From the NCBI GenBank assembly GCA_024529925.1, contig JAFEUB010001017.1, forward strand, positions 357,501 through 421,500: 64,000 bases of DNA, written 5' to 3'. How positions within the stretch are numbered: position 1 is the stretch's first letter; each line of letters starts with the position of its first letter. Below the pieces are notes generated by a model that worked only from the letters and a program-made list of their open reading frames with translations, ran no database searches and was not told the DNA's origin. The translations under genes and the position numbers were made by a program. This DNA comes from Ophthalmolycus amberensis (taxonomy: Eukaryota; Chordata; Actinopteri; Perciformes; Zoarcidae). Below are positions 1 to 12,466 of this stretch, one piece after another.

Positions 1-125
1 CGCTTGCTGTTGAAGAGGCTGTGAAAGGAGATGCGGCCCTGGCGTTTGCCCGCCGCGCGGCACTTAGGGTTGGGGACGCCGCTCACAGAGGAGTGAGGCG
101 ACTCTGAGTCCTTTTCTGATCCCAT
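1..125 (-). CDS. rnf19b: rnf19b, first coding segment (E3 ubiquitin ligase), partial
   Basis: Reading the minus strand from an ATG at 125 gives 41 codons and runs off the window edge. The protein begins MGSEKDSESP, followed by a PNPKCR motif and a basic stretch (GKRQGRISFHSLF). That N-terminus is characteristic of RNF19B, a membrane-anchored RBR-type E3 ubiquitin ligase; the RING1-IBR-RING2 and transmembrane parts would lie outside this window. RNF19B is the known neighbour of AK2 in vertebrates, and ak2 lies 22 kb away here in the same orientation, which supports the call. A plausible splice acceptor (ACCGTGTCTCAG) lies at about 165, 40 nt upstream of the ATG, so the 5' UTR may continue in a remote exon. 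Family identity rests on recognition of the N-terminus and on synteny. Confidence 0.8.
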   Translation of the reverse strand, partial: MGSEKDSESPHSSVSGVPNPKCRAAGKRQGRISFHSLFNSK

Positions 126-714
126 TTTCCCAGAAGAGACACACAGGGCTGGTTATTGTCTCCCTGAGACACGGTAATGTATCGCAAACACACACACACA
201 AGGGAGGACTTGTCCCCTGGTGAAAGCCAAACTAGAACTTTAGTCAGTCACTTCCTTCTCTTCCTGTTGTGAGAAACCAAACGATATCAGGAAAAGACAA
301 GAGTGAGATGACGACGACGTACAAAACAGAAAATGAAAGAGATTGTTCAAAGTGCAGAGGAAAAAAAAGAAAGAAAAGAATCCCCGTCTGCTCCCGGAGT
401 TTCACTCAAACTCTGCGGTCAAAACGTTTACGAAGAAGAGAAAGCGGCACGTCTGTCATCTCCCAGGCAGACGTCGAGGTGATTCTCAAAAAGATTAATG
501 TCCGTTCCAGTGAATGAGGGTAAAAAAGAAAAAGAGAAACATCCACAGGGCAGACTTCAGTCTGAAGACTGTGATTATTCCTCAGTGTGGATTGAATCCT
601 CCCAGCTGTGTTCAGAGCTGCTCCTCCGCTCGTCTTCCTCTCTGCTTTTGTTGAACGCCAGTCGTTTCTGTCAGGAGGAGAGCAGGAAGTTAGAAGTTAG
701 TACAAAGAGCATGC
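126..714 (-). promoter_or_regulatory. rnf19b 5' flank (UTR or first-intron sequence)
   Basis: This stretch lies directly upstream of the rnf19b ATG on the minus strand. If the acceptor near 165 is used, only about 40 nt is 5' UTR and the rest is intron. I see no TATA box or CpG cluster that would make it an obvious promoter. Small plus-strand ORFs here are low-complexity and lysine/arginine-rich, and are not convincing genes. Confidence 0.3.
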
Positions 715-726
715 TCAGTATGACAC

Positions 727-975
<249 letters not shown>

Positions 976-1289
976 CCTTAACTCTTGTGACCCTGGACTA
1001 CTGATTACATTAAATACACACACTGTTACACACAGATACTGCTGTCCTGCGTGGGTTAAAAAACATAATCAAAATGTAAACTCTAGTTGAGTTTTTAGTA
1101 AACAGCGACTGAAATAAGTGACATCATCGCCCAGTCGTTCATGTGGAACCAGTCTCTCCGCGTCTCTCTGTCACGCTGAGCACCGCAAAGCTCTTCCTCC
1201 ACTTCACACTGCGCCGCTAGTGCCGTTGCCATGGTGACGCTCACTATGAGCGAGGCAAACAGCGACCCGCTCTGTGACTCTGGCACTTG

Positions 1290-1398
1290 TAAATACACAC
1301 ACACACGCACGCACACACGCACACACACACACACGCACACACACACTGGTAAATAAAAACACAAGGACACACATATAAATACACACACACACACACAG
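1290..1398. repeat. CA-rich repeat block
   Basis: Interrupted CA/CGCA repeats are followed by the segment ACTGGTAAATAAAAACACAA and a further CA run. The same block recurs in direct orientation at about 1,640-1,694, inside the loop of the neighbouring palindrome. Confidence 0.85.
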
Positions 1399-1597
1399 GA
1401 TGTAATTACACGTGTGTGTGTGTGTGTGTACATAATTATCACTTTTCACTTGTAGAGGTGTGTGTGTGGGTGTGTATACAGTATACAGCAAATGTAAATT
1501 TGCAGGTTTAGACGTGTGTACGTGTTTTTATGTCTGTTTTTAGGATTTAGAAGTGTCGATTTTTACAAACTAAGAACATGTACTTGTTCACACACTT

Positions 1598-1636
<39 letters not shown>

Positions 1637-1913
1637 CACACACTGGTAAATAAAAACACAAGGACACACATATAAATACACACACACACACACACGTGTG
1701 TGTGTGTACAAGTGTGTGAACAAGTACATGTTCTTAGTTTGTAAAAATCGACACTTCTAAATCCTAAAAACAGACATAAAAACACGTACACACGTCTAAA
1801 CCTGCAAATTTACATTTGCTGTATACTGTATACACACCCACACACACACCTCTACAAGTGAAAAGTGATAATTATGTACACACACACACACACACGTGTA
1901 ATTACATCCTGTG
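1398..1913. repeat. Long near-perfect inverted repeat (palindrome, arms about 214 bp)
   Basis: The left arm (about 1,398-1,611) starts GGATGTAATTACACGTGTG and runs through ATACAGTATACAGCAAATG and CGATTTTTACAAACTAAG. The right arm (about 1,697-1,913) is its reverse complement and ends TAATTACATCCTGTG. I saw no mismatch between the arms when reading them side by side, apart from possible differences in dinucleotide run length. The loop is about 85 bp of CA-rich sequence. Such a structure can form a cruciform or hairpin, or can reflect a template-switch duplication or an assembly fold-back. Confidence 0.9.
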
Positions 1914-2322
1914 TTCTCGCTACAATTATAGGCTGTGAGCTTATGTTAAGGAGAGTGTGTGTGTGACGCTGGAACAGCTCTCGTGTGTTATTACGATGCA
2001 TGTTATGTTTTCATTATACATTTGCTTCGTGTTGCTGTGTGAGGATATTGTGACTGCTGAGTTTTTATTTTGAGTGTTTATTTTGTTTATTTGTGTTGAA
2101 AGAATGAAAGGAAACGTGCACCACCGAGTCGAAACAAGATATTTGAGAGAAGCTTTTTGAGCAGCACAAAATGTCAATTAGGACACAACAGATCAATACT
2201 AAAGTGAATTTAAAGCACTCAAGAAGCACAAACACACTCCCACAGCGGTGCACATGTTTTCTGGTTCTGTCTGTGACCAGCGAGCGACTGACTTAGAGCT
2301 CACAAATCAGATTGTGGCTGAA

Positions 2323-2324
2323 GG

Positions 2325-2360
<36 letters not shown>
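2323..2360. repeat. (CA)n microsatellite
   Basis: A simple CA run of about 19 units. The flanking sequence from 1,914 to 3,200 contains no convincing gene. Confidence 0.95.
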
Positions 2361-2361
<1 letters not shown>

Positions 2362-3207
2362 AGTAGTGCTGACCCGGTATATGTCAGACCATTGAGGAGA
2401 TTGTGACCTGCGTGTGCTCAGGTGATTGACAGATTAGCTGACCAATCACTGGGGAGCAGGCAGACAGAGAGACGTCTTCGGGCTAAAGAAAGGCTGATCT
2501 CAGGTCATAACACAACGTTGTTACCAGCTGTGACAGGTGACAGGTGTCACCGTGTGACGTGTGTGTGGGAGTCACCGGGGCCAACGGTGGTCATGGAAAC
2601 GCCTGCTGTAGCAGAACTACCACAGAGGGCTTCACCAGGTGTTTATATGTCTGTCTGTGGACTAATTTTGTCAAGGCGATAGCGTCGCAGCTGACAGACG
2701 GGACCACATAAGGATCAAGGTGGACGGTGTGGAAGGGGCCCCCCACTTTATGCTGCTGATCCCATCACAAGATGGTCTCTCGTTCAATTTAAATGTAACA
2801 CTTTTGAGCAACAATAAGGAGGATAAAAACAGAATAATACTGTTTTTATGTATTTATATATCCATGAGCTTTGATTTACCTTCAGAGCTCAACAATGAAG
2901 ATTGCCCGCTTGCCCCCAGAGCAAGTACAATGCCAGGCTCAGAGTGTTTGAGAGCATGGCGGATAAAACGGGGATGTTTTTTGTAAAAGGCACCTCAAGT
3001 TTCCTAAATACGTGTCTTTGTTCTGGTTCATTTACTTAAGTAAAGACAATTAACTTCAGTCTTCGTTGTTATTTGATGATCATTAATAGATAAAGCTCTG
3101 TGTATAGGGACAAGTAAAAATGTATGCTTTATTTTAGAGTTTGTAGAGACATTTAGAGCCACTCTATATAGAGGAATATAGAAAAAACCCAGAGGTGGAA
3201 ATAAAGC

Positions 3208-3275
3208 AGTGGTGGAAGAAGTATTCACATCCTTTTCTTCAGTAAAAGTACGATAACCACACCGAGAAAATACGA
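3208..3275. repeat. Fragment of a fish 'CAGTGGTGG...AGTACT' small repeat
   Basis: The sequence CAGTGGTGGAAGAAGTATTC followed by AGTAAAAGTAC matches the left end of the more complete element at 12,137-12,466. The right end is missing. Related AAGTAC-rich pieces also occur at about 4,370-4,500, 6,150-6,335, 18,390-18,500, 49,480-49,535 and 57,815-58,225. Confidence 0.6.
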
Positions 3276-3781
3276 CACTACAAGTAAACATCCTGCATTC
3301 AATGCCTTACTTTGAATTACAAGCCGTTGCCCAAACACGCTGATGAAGAAACACCTCTGACGTCACGTGTGACAACGCACACGCCGACGCACTGCTTGCT
3401 TTGTTTGTTTTTAGGAGGCGAGATTGTCGAGTGCTGATAAAGATTTCCTGATTCTCAGAGGAGGCGACGTCAAACGAGACGCATTTCTTCATCTCGTGTC
3501 AGATCTCTTCAGCCGCTCGTCTCCGAGTTATTGCAACAACAAAAAAGGAACCCCACATCACAGAGATGCAGATCTGCACGGGATTAATATCATCACTTGA
3601 CCGTTGTTTGGCGAAATGCGGTGGAATTTTTACGTCACAAGTTACACACATGTCAGATTCCCACAGAATATAGATCATAGTCAACCTCAACTATTATGAC
3701 AAATTACCAGAGGAGACCCGGGTAACACTAGTCCAGTGTGATCCAGTGAGATAGGACAGATAAACAGGCCTTCATCTTATG

Positions 3782-3784
<3 letters not shown>

Positions 3785-3817
<33 letters not shown>
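3785..3817. repeat. (GT)n microsatellite
   Basis: A GT run in sequence that otherwise contains nothing I can call. Confidence 0.9.
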
Positions 3818-3819
<2 letters not shown>

Positions 3820-3960
3820 AGTGATCATCATGGCGTCCTTTGGCAGATATGGTCTGAACAGCCTGAGAACTTCACAATCTGAACCTGATTTGTTATCAAC
3901 ATGCTCAACACACACACTTTGTTCCACACTTGTCCTCCTACTCCACTGCTGCTCAATTCA

Positions 3961-3962
<2 letters not shown>

Positions 3963-4024
<62 letters not shown>
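3963..4024. repeat. (CA)n microsatellite, about 30 units
   Basis: A long CA run. A second, shorter GT run lies at 4,128-4,153. Poly-Thr/His and Val/Cys ORFs across these runs are not genes. Confidence 0.95.
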
Positions 4025-4028
<4 letters not shown>

Positions 4029-5824
4029 CTTCTCCAAAGCTTCAGATACACATTCAATCAGTCTTGACAAAAAACAAATGTTCACTGGAAATAAACTGGT
4101 TCGTGAACGTGTCTGTGACTCTATGACTGTGTGTGTGTGTGTGTGTGTGTGTGCATCGTGCAAATTGAATGCAAACAAAGATTATGATTGCAAGATTAAA
4201 CTGTTGACTGAAGTTTTCACAGCTCAGAGCTGGTTGTCAGGACGGAGACGGCTGCTGGTTTTTCCTGCAGCCGTCTGTGCGATGAAGTGAAATGAAGGCT
4301 GGAATGAAAGCAGCAGTGTGTGTCCTCAGGACAGAAACACCCTGGTTTATAAGGTGTGATATCTCCGGTGGTGGAATGTAACGTGAAAAGGGTATTTACT
4401 CAAGTATTGCACTGAGGCCACTTTTTTACTTTTACTTCATGATTCAGAGGCAAATATTGTATTTTTTACTCCACTGCATGTATTCCATTTTTTAGAATTG
4501 TTGGTATAACTCATGTCGTTGTTGTGGATTTATCTAATGTAGACTCTCTGTTCCTTGCCTGTGGTATTTGTTCAGATTTCAAGTGAAGCCATGTGAGTTT
4601 AGCAGAGTTCACTTCCTGTTGAGGCAGAAGGAAGAGATAAATATGGCCACAAGAGCCCCACTGAGAGGTAGCGCAGCGTGGGCTCTTCAGCTGCTAAATG
4701 TGGCATTGAATGCAGCATTAGCTATTGTCTTAAAAATGAAATGGATGGAGGTCACTGAGGGGTTCTTGTTTTGCTTACTAATGGCTCCTCACCACAGGGT
4801 AGACCCTTTAGTTAACCCCTCTAAAATAAGACTCAACTGCAAACCAACTGTGTCTGTTCTGTCCATTTGACAAAGATAACCTCAACACCTGCTCTCAGAT
4901 CTGTACTACTGAACCAGCATGAACATTAATTCATTTCATCTAGTCCCACCCTCGGACCAAAATGACAAATTTGCCCAAAACACCTCCGTTCTCTAAATAG
5001 GGATAACACCTGTTGATTGTCCTCCAGCTTGTACAACTTCAGGACAAACTAAACATGTCAGTCTCACCTCTGGTCAGATCTAACATCAGAAGCAAGTTGT
5101 TTGTTCAATCCAATCTTTGTATTTTGGGCCTCCAAAGCTACCACAATGAAACCGTACAGCCCCATTCCAGGTCCATAATGGGTTCTCCTGAACTGGAGGG
5201 AGAGAGACAGACCGGTGTGTTCCGCAGGCAATCTATCCTCAGCAGCTTTCAGACACACGGTTCAGTTTTAGAAGCTGAGTTTACGCCTCAGCACTTCTCC
5301 AGTCTCTCCCTGCAGCAGGGCAAGGCCAACGGACATGCTGCGACTGGCACCACGCGCACACAAACCAGCTCAGTTTATTAGGTACACCGAGCTGAACCTA
5401 GTGCATTCAAATACAACCGCGCTGTAGTCCTCCACTGAACAATTAATGAATTAATTAAAGCCTAAAACTGAGGAACTATACTTTTACGGCAGCATTCACC
5501 AGTTTACACATCACTGAACGGAGCATTAGGAGATACATAAAACAATGCAACATAAGCAAATGTTAAGAATCAATGAGTTGTTGTTGCTGTTTAGTTTTTT
5601 AATAAATAACATAAATAGGATAAATAAATATTTAATAAGTGTTGATAAGACTAAAGTGATTCAGCTTGCGTGGGTTATTCCACATTAGAGAGGCCGTAAT
5701 GAAGAATGAACACACACAATAATAAGATGTGTGCTACAGGTGTGCTGTTGTCAGAGCTGATTGCTGTTATGCAACAAGATGATTCACTGTCAGCCTTGAC
5801 AGGTCTGCACAGGATTCACACTAC

Positions 5825-5888
<64 letters not shown>
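5825..5888. repeat. (CA)n microsatellite, about 31 units
   Basis: A pure CA run. I see no gene between 4,500 and 7,700; the sequence is AT-rich with scattered small repeats. Confidence 0.95.
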
Positions 5889-5891
<3 letters not shown>

Positions 5892-6944
5892 AGGGGAATC
5901 TATGTGTGTGTATGTGAGGACAAAGATGCTAATGCCAGGATAGCTACAACATTAGTTTAATGTGTTAACTATAGATCAATGGATTATTACTACTGATATA
6001 TTAAACATGAAGCTGTCTTATATCGTAGGTGGAGCTCCATACATGCTCTATTTTATCTTCACATTGACGATAACTGTTTGCTGCTATATCAATGCTCTGA
6101 ATGTTGAATAAAGAACATTAAATATCAACCTTTAATATCACAATACTTCTTTTTGAAAGTAAAACGTGAATCCCAGCAGTAACTTGTAACTCTAGGAGCT
6201 AAATGTAGTAAAAAGAAGAATATCTATTCTTGAAAGGAAGTGAAGTAGGAGTGTTAAGTAGCGCAAAGGACTCAAGTAATGAACAAGTAGTACCTAAGTG
6301 CAGTACTTGATAGAGTACTTCCGCCACTTTCAGATGACGCACTGCAGCCTTTTTGCGGTCACATAATCACACCATTATGTTTGTTCCTATTCTGCCGAAC
6401 TCAGTATTTATTAAATGTCCTGAGGCCCGTCTGTTCCTGAGAACTTCTTTGCTGTTTATCTTCTTTGTTGGTTCCCGGGAACATTGGCCGGCTTCTCTGG
6501 CTCTGAACTTTCACTTCTCACAGCGGTGTTCCCATGCCTGAGTGTGTCACAACACATTCTATATATATCAACCAAAAGCATACGTGATATTAAAAACTGT
6601 TGATTGAAACGGCGCTCACTGCAGTCACACAAAACCCAAAACAATAGTCATCTAGGAACATTTCTCCGTCTAATGTTTCGCCAAATAGATGATCATGTTG
6701 TTGCACTCGGCGTTCTAATGCGTTTTATCACTTTGGATAAGAGCCTCGCCTAAAAGCCTGCAGTCTGAAGTGACTGATGACTTTGCTTTAACATGAACAG
6801 ACAGATCCACGGAGAGCCGGCTGGGCTCAGACTGTTTGTAGCGAGGCCGACTAAAACCATGCTAATCTGAGAGCCGGGGGCCGACGGTCTCTGGACGGAA
6901 CAGGTGGTCCCCTACTCAGCACAGGAGCTAATAATGTATTAGGT

Positions 6945-6952
6945 GTGTGTGT

Positions 6953-6988
<36 letters not shown>
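6945..6988. repeat. (GT)n microsatellite
   Basis: A GT run with one interruption. Confidence 0.9.
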
Positions 6989-6989
<1 letters not shown>

Positions 6990-7989
6990 GGGAGGAATGA
7001 GCTAGTTAGAGACCATCAGCTAATAGGCACTGAGGTAACAAAGTAAACCCTGACCCTGTTGTAAAGATGCATTTCTGTCTAATTATTATGCTTCTACAGA
7101 GAAATCGCAGCTCAACGTTAAACTTCATATAACTAATCATACAAATTAAAAAAAGGCAAATGTGCTGCTTAATTAGCTAAATAAAAACAGCTTGTTTTAC
7201 AAGCTGGAAGAAGTATTCTGATTTGAAGTAAAGTAGCATTATCACAACAATACTCCTCCACCAGTCCCCACCAGGGAGTCACAAGAGAACCAGAACCAGA
7301 ACCTGCTGCAGTAAAGTAGAGGCTTTCTAAAGGGACTCTGGTGCTCAGAAACACCAAAATCAAGACAAAATGAACGGTCAGCACACTGCTTGATGCTAAC
7401 AACTGCATCACTATCAGGTAGCCGCAGTAATGTTAGTAGAGAAGCAGGTGGAGTTACCACTGGATGGCTCCCTGCTAACTTCAATTATTCTGCATATTGA
7501 CTGCAAGCGCCAGTTTTACATATAAAACACTGAAGGTTTGAAATGCAGTTGTCAAGATAAAAAAAGCAACAAACGGTCTGAAATTACTTCTGCACAATAA
7601 TCCAATCCTCTGCAGTTAGATCATATGCTTTTAACAGGAATAGTTTTACGTAAATGTTGCTGAAAATGCGACTTCACGGAAGCAGTGCATTTGACAATAC
7701 CGTGGAAATGATATCTATTAGTGGTGTCACGGATCACGGATCGATCCGTGATCCGTTCGGATCACCCCTCACGGTTCGGATCACTCGTGAACCGCGGATC
7801 AATCGAGTATTTTTTTTCTTTTCTTTTTTTTACAGCGTAATCATCATAGTGTGTAATAAAGTTCTACTGCTGCTGTTCCTTTTCAAGTAGCAAGTCCCCG
7901 AATATCAATGCAGAGTGTCAGTGAACAGATATAAAGCAGTAGTGTGTTCACGTGAACGGAGCAGCTTAGAAGCATTTAACGGTGAAGTC

Positions 7990-8082
7990 ATGGCGAGCGG
8001 AGGAACGTCAGAAGCCGCGGCGTCATTTAAGTCGCAAGTTTGGGAACATTTTGTCTTCCCTGTAACGTATAATGACGGATGA
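7990..8082 (+). pseudogene. BED-finger N-terminus of hAT transposase, truncated
   Basis: Thirty codons (MASGGTSEAAASFKSQVWEH...) precede a TGA. The next frame continues with VVDKALR-type residues and Cys/His spacing that resembles the rest of a BED finger, so the ORF appears frameshifted. The equivalent in copy 2 starts at 27,916 on the minus strand and stops at the same TGA. The stop therefore predates the two insertions, or both copies derive from one defective master. Confidence 0.6.
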
Positions 8083-8300
8083 GGGTGGTGGACAAAGCGT
8101 TACGGTATGTAGGCGTTATTTAAAGAGAAAGACACACGACAACGGCAAAACAAAGGATTTCTAAATCTGGTTAAAATGCTTGAGCCACGCTACGAAATCC
8201 ACTCACGCACCCACTTCAGTGTGAAGCTGTTCCAGACCTCTATGAGAAGGAAAAGACTGTAGAGACTGCTTTCACCACGGCGGAGTGATTCTTAGTCCGG

Positions 8301-8516
8301 TGCTGTAGACACGCCCCCTCTGTGAGAGTCACACAGACACACACCTGGGGCAGGTGCTGTAGACACGCCCCCTCTGTGAGAGTCACACAGACACACACCT
8401 GGGGCAGGTGCTGTAGACACGCCCCCTCTGTGAGCGTCACACAGACACACACCTGGGGCAGGTGCTGTAGACACGCCCCCTCTGTGAGAGTCACACACAC
8501 ACACACCTGGTTCAGG
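8301..8516. repeat. 54-bp minisatellite, four units, inside hAT copy 1
   Basis: The unit begins TGCTGTAGACACGCCCCCTC and recurs at 8,301, 8,355, 8,409 and 8,463, a period of exactly 54 bp. Copy 2 of the same transposon (27,434-27,541) has only two units, so the array changed in length after or between insertions. Confidence 0.95.
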
Positions 8517-9425
8517 TGCTGACAGAAGCATCAGAGTGAAGCTAGACAGGCCCAATAATATTCCAGTCACCACAGAAAGGTCGACCCTCTCCCCAGACAA
8601 TGGAGATATTCTCATCTTTTTGAAAATAATGTCACAGTAATGGTAAACATTATTGTGTATTTGAATGACATAACCTGACAGGAAGTAAACATAGACCCAA
8701 GTTGTTGCCGAGCAGTTCAGTTCAGTGTAAACAGTGGAAGCTAGCTCACTGGCTGTTTCTTTCTTTCAGTATTGATGAAAGGATGAGGATATCAGAATTG
8801 AGTATTCTTGAATATTTTATTTTTATTTATTTATTTCATTTTGTTTCAAATTGGACATCTTCAATATGTTTGTTTTCATGTAAGACTATAGCCCAAAGTT
8901 CTTTGCTTTAAGTGTTCTTGAAGTTCTTTAATTAATAAATGGAAAGCAAAGTTATATTTGTTTCCTCCCCTTTTCTTTGTTGATCCGAAAAATGATCCGA
9001 ACCGTGACTCCTGAACCGTGATCCGAACCGAACCGTGAGGTTTGTGATCCGTGACACCCCTAATATCTATATTTCAGTATAAAGTTGAAAATGTTCAGAG
9101 ACTGTTAAGACTACAGAGGCAGCCACATCTTCATGGATAGCGTAGCTAATGAAAGCCAGAGAGCTTTTATGGGGTTTCTGTTGTTTCAGCTGCACTTAGC
9201 CAACGAAACAGTGAAGTAGCCGTTGTTCTGTTGTCAGGCATCGGCCAGCCTTGGCCTGGTTACGGCTTTAATGGACCACATAGTTCCCCAGCACAGACTG
9301 CACATCCTCACCATTAGAGGCTCAATGTTCCTTCTTTCATAAGCAGAGAGGTCAAGCAAAACGACGTCACTTCAGAGGAAGTCTGTGAGAACGTTTGGTC
9401 CTGGAAGAAAGAATAAAAGGAACCC

Positions 9426-9427
<2 letters not shown>

Positions 9428-9461
<34 letters not shown>
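9428..9461. repeat. (CA)n microsatellite
   Basis: A CA run. I see no gene between 9,071 and 11,470; a further GT run lies at 10,781-10,820. Confidence 0.9.
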
Positions 9462-10780
9462 GTGAAGGCTACTTCCAGTGAGCAGAAGGACCGGCTGAGT
9501 CCCGCGGATTAGATATCACGGCTGATTAACCGGGTTATGATGACGCACTGGTGCACGGTGTGTCGGGTGACCTCGCTGCCGCCTCCTCCCACGCAAATTA
9601 TGAATGAACTTTGAATTAATCACTGGGAGAGGCCATGCCCATTTGAAACATCCCAGTTATAGGCTACACACAAAGGTGTACAGTGACACCTGAGGCCTGC
9701 TGTAGACCACTGCAGTGGTGTTGATGGGACGGTGGTGGAAATAAGGGAAAGTGTTTGAGGTAACAAGCGAAACATCCTCTGATGATCCCCTCCTTTCTCT
9801 GTCATTCTTAAAGAGTAACTCAACCCCAGAGTTTAGGCTGAAGTGCCTCTCCCCCGTAAATTCTAAAACACATCCATCGTCGGCTTTCATGACCAGTGTA
9901 GCATAACAATCACAGCACAAGCTTTTCTCTCTTTTCTGTGGACTTGAAATCAAGCCATCAGTTACTCTTTCAATTAGCTCATGCTAATTGCCAGCTCTGA
10001 TGCTTATCGCTTGTACAAATTGCTAATGCTAATCACTAGCATGCTGAAAAACTGTCAAATAAAACTTGTTTGTTAGTCCGGTCTTTATGCTAAGCTAAGA
10101 TGATGAACATGAGAGGTGGTTTCTAGGGAGCTGCTTTAGGATGCTTTGGTAATATTTAGTGTGTTAGCATGTTTCTGCTAAATGAGCTAACTGCCTGGTT
10201 GAATTTCATTGAATGTAAGTCTGTATCACCACTCACAGTCTGATCCAATCAAAAAGAACAAATCCTGCATCAGAAAATATCGAATGGTGATATTAAGAGT
10301 TTCACAAAAGTTTTATAATATGTACAAAAAAAAGATTAGGACCACGTGTTCTGAGTGAAATACATTTCCCCATGTTGCCCTAATCCTTGTGAATAAAGTG
10401 GACTCATAAACATGAGAAATGAAGCCGTTTCATTTGATGCCTTTTTGTTCAAGAGAAAATCAACAGTTTGAACACAGCCTGAGGAGAGCTGAAGTTACTG
10501 TCACACAGAACATGAAGTACTTATTGTTTATAGTCAATATTTCACACATCTACACCAGAAACACTTTACGAACAGCAGGGCCACCCACATTCACAGCGCT
10601 GTGGATGCGGTGTTACTGTGGAAGCAAGGAGGTTGGATTTTGGCGTGTGCATGAGTGGGCGGGTTGGTGATGAGAGCGATATTACAGATAATGGAGGCAG
10701 TTCCGTGGAAGATACACACCTACAACCAAACATGACGGCCTTCCCAGGAAACCAGCCCAGCACTCACAATAGAGCTGCAC

Positions 10781-10821
<41 letters not shown>

Positions 10822-11477
10822 ACATAATCTTCCTCCCTAAAAAAACATCCAAACATCTGGCAAAATGCGGCTCACCATAAAACGTTTGCTTCCCTTTGAC
10901 GCCCTGAAAGCAAATGCCAAATGAATTTGAATAATGAAATGTGTGTATGAGAGAAGATATATTTATCTAATGATGATGTTTGCACACCGTTTTTCAGAGG
11001 AAAGGAAGCACACAGTTGGACAATATCCATACCGCCACTTTAATGACGCTGCATCTGCTGTCACAGACACTAATGTGCTTCTACTCTCTCATTCTTTTTG
11101 ACTTATCGATGAGTTGGTTTACAGAAGGGAAATCAGCCAGTTTGTAAAAGACCAAAGCCTATTTGAGAACATTACTGGGATAGAGACATGTGATAAGTAG
11201 GTTCGGGTACACTGATATCAACACGACACCTGAGTTTTGGTACAGATACGGCCTGATGGTCAGACTGCTGTGCCCTAACCACAGTCAGTAGCAACTGACC
11301 CCACAGACACTGTGGTATTGGTTGCTACTGGTTAATCAATGAAATATGTAGATTTAAAGCTGCTAGAATCAATAGAAACCTAAGTGATGATGACGATGTG
11401 CAGCGGCAGTGTTGCAAATTGTATGCTCAAGCTAATATGCTGGCACGTAAATTTCATGTGTACAGATGACGTTAAAA

Positions 11478-11950
11478 CAGCTCTCTTCAGAGCCGACTGT
11501 ACTCACTGTATACAGCCCACCTGTGGTGCAGCTGTAGTAAAGCCAAAATGAAAAAGATTCAGGTGGCATTTAATGATGCTTTTAGAATCTTGCTCAAGCT
11601 TCTAAGATGGACAAGTGCTGGTCATATGTTTGTGAGACGTAATGTTCCCACCTTTCATGCTGTGTTGAGGAATTTTATTTACAAATTTAAATGTCGGTTA
11701 AATGACTCAGAAAATGTAATTATAAAAGCCTTAACTGATCCAACACAGTGACACAAGATATTCTTCTTGTTTCTGGAAAGATTGGAACAAATGTCTGTAT
11801 GTTTTTAACAACGAGTGACTTTTTTAACTGCAATGATTACACTTGTGTCTTGGTGTCCTCGTATTGTATTGTATTGTATTTTATATATTGTTGTATTCGT
11901 TTGTTTTTTTGATACTATATGGACTCATGAGTCTGAAATAAAAGCTGATG
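11478..11950 (+). mobile_element. 5'-truncated LINE (non-LTR retrotransposon) 3' end
   Basis: In the frame of the ATG at 11,548, the protein reads LYTAHLWCSCSKAKMKKIQ and continues VAFNDAFRILLKLLRW, MFVRRNVPTF and LRNFIYKFKCRLNDSEN before a stop at 11,751. This matches the extreme C-terminus of reverse transcriptases common in fish LINEs, where a conserved 'Y/F-N-D/N-A-x-R' segment follows the polymerase domain. Downstream is an AT-rich 3' UTR with TATTG repeats (about 11,861-11,880) and an AATAAA at about 11,937. The rest of the reverse transcriptase and the endonuclease are absent, which is typical of 5' truncation at insertion. The clade is not assignable from this piece. Confidence 0.75.
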
Positions 11951-12063
11951 TAATATATGATGTATAAACAAAGCCATACAAGAATAATGCAAAACTGGCA
12001 AAGACTTTAGTCAGGAAATTTATGACAAAAGAACATGTCAAGACCTGGGAAGGCCTTCGATGC

Positions 12064-12069
12064 TCACTC

Positions 12070-12109
<40 letters not shown>

Positions 12110-12110
12110 C
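12064..12110. repeat. (ACT)n microsatellite
   Basis: About 15 trinucleotide units; they produce a spurious poly-Thr ORF. Confidence 0.95.
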
Positions 12111-12136
12111 TCAGTACTTAGCTGTAGGTCTGCAAG

Positions 12137-12466
12137 CAGTGGTGGAAAAAGTACTCAGATATTTGACTCTGTTACAAGTTCAAATCCTTACTTAAGTAAA
12201 AGTACCAAAGTCAAAATATTGATGCATTCATGCGTTCATCACTTTAATGTGTAATTTAACGGTGGAGCTCATTTCAGCTCCTGTTAAGTGTAGCTTAATC
12301 CATATATCCATATATCAAAACGCATTAGTTGATTATATCGTGTATTCGTAATCAGAATCTGCAAAGTAACTAGAAGTTGTTTGGTAAATGTAGAGGAGTT
12401 AAAAGGGCAATACCCTCAGAGATGTCGTGTGTACTTGAGTAAGTACTTAGTGACTCTCCACCACTG
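12137..12466. mobile_element. Small non-autonomous hAT-like MITE
   Basis: The ends are CAGTGGTGGAAAAAGTACTCAG and the inverted CCACCACTG. The 8-bp flanks TCTGCAAG and GCTGCAAC agree at 6 of 8 positions. The interior is the AAGTAC/TTAAGTA-rich sequence seen repeatedly in this window. There is no coding capacity. Confidence 0.7.

Larger units (their letters stand above)
7719..9062 (+). mobile_element. hAT-type DNA transposon, BED-finger remnant (copy 1)
   Basis: The ends are TAGTGGTGTCACGGATCACGG on the left and the inverted CCGTGACACCCCTA on the right. Both are followed by sub-terminal clusters of GATCCG/CGGATC. The element is flanked by a perfect 8-bp target duplication, ATATCTAT (7,711-7,718 and 9,063-9,070), as expected for hAT elements. 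Inside, an ATG at 7,990 opens a 30-codon ORF containing QVWEHFVFPVTYNDG. This resembles the start of a BED zinc finger of hAT transposases, but it stops at 8,082. Most of the transposase is missing, so the copy is non-autonomous. It carries a 54-bp minisatellite. An inverted second copy sits in ak2 intron 1. Confidence 0.88.

Noticed and set aside
8240..8615. Cys/Val and Trp/Gly-rich repeat proteins on both strands, and a CRISPR-like look
   Set aside because: The units are contiguous 54-bp tandem repeats without unique spacers, inside a hAT element. They are neither a CRISPR array nor a gene.
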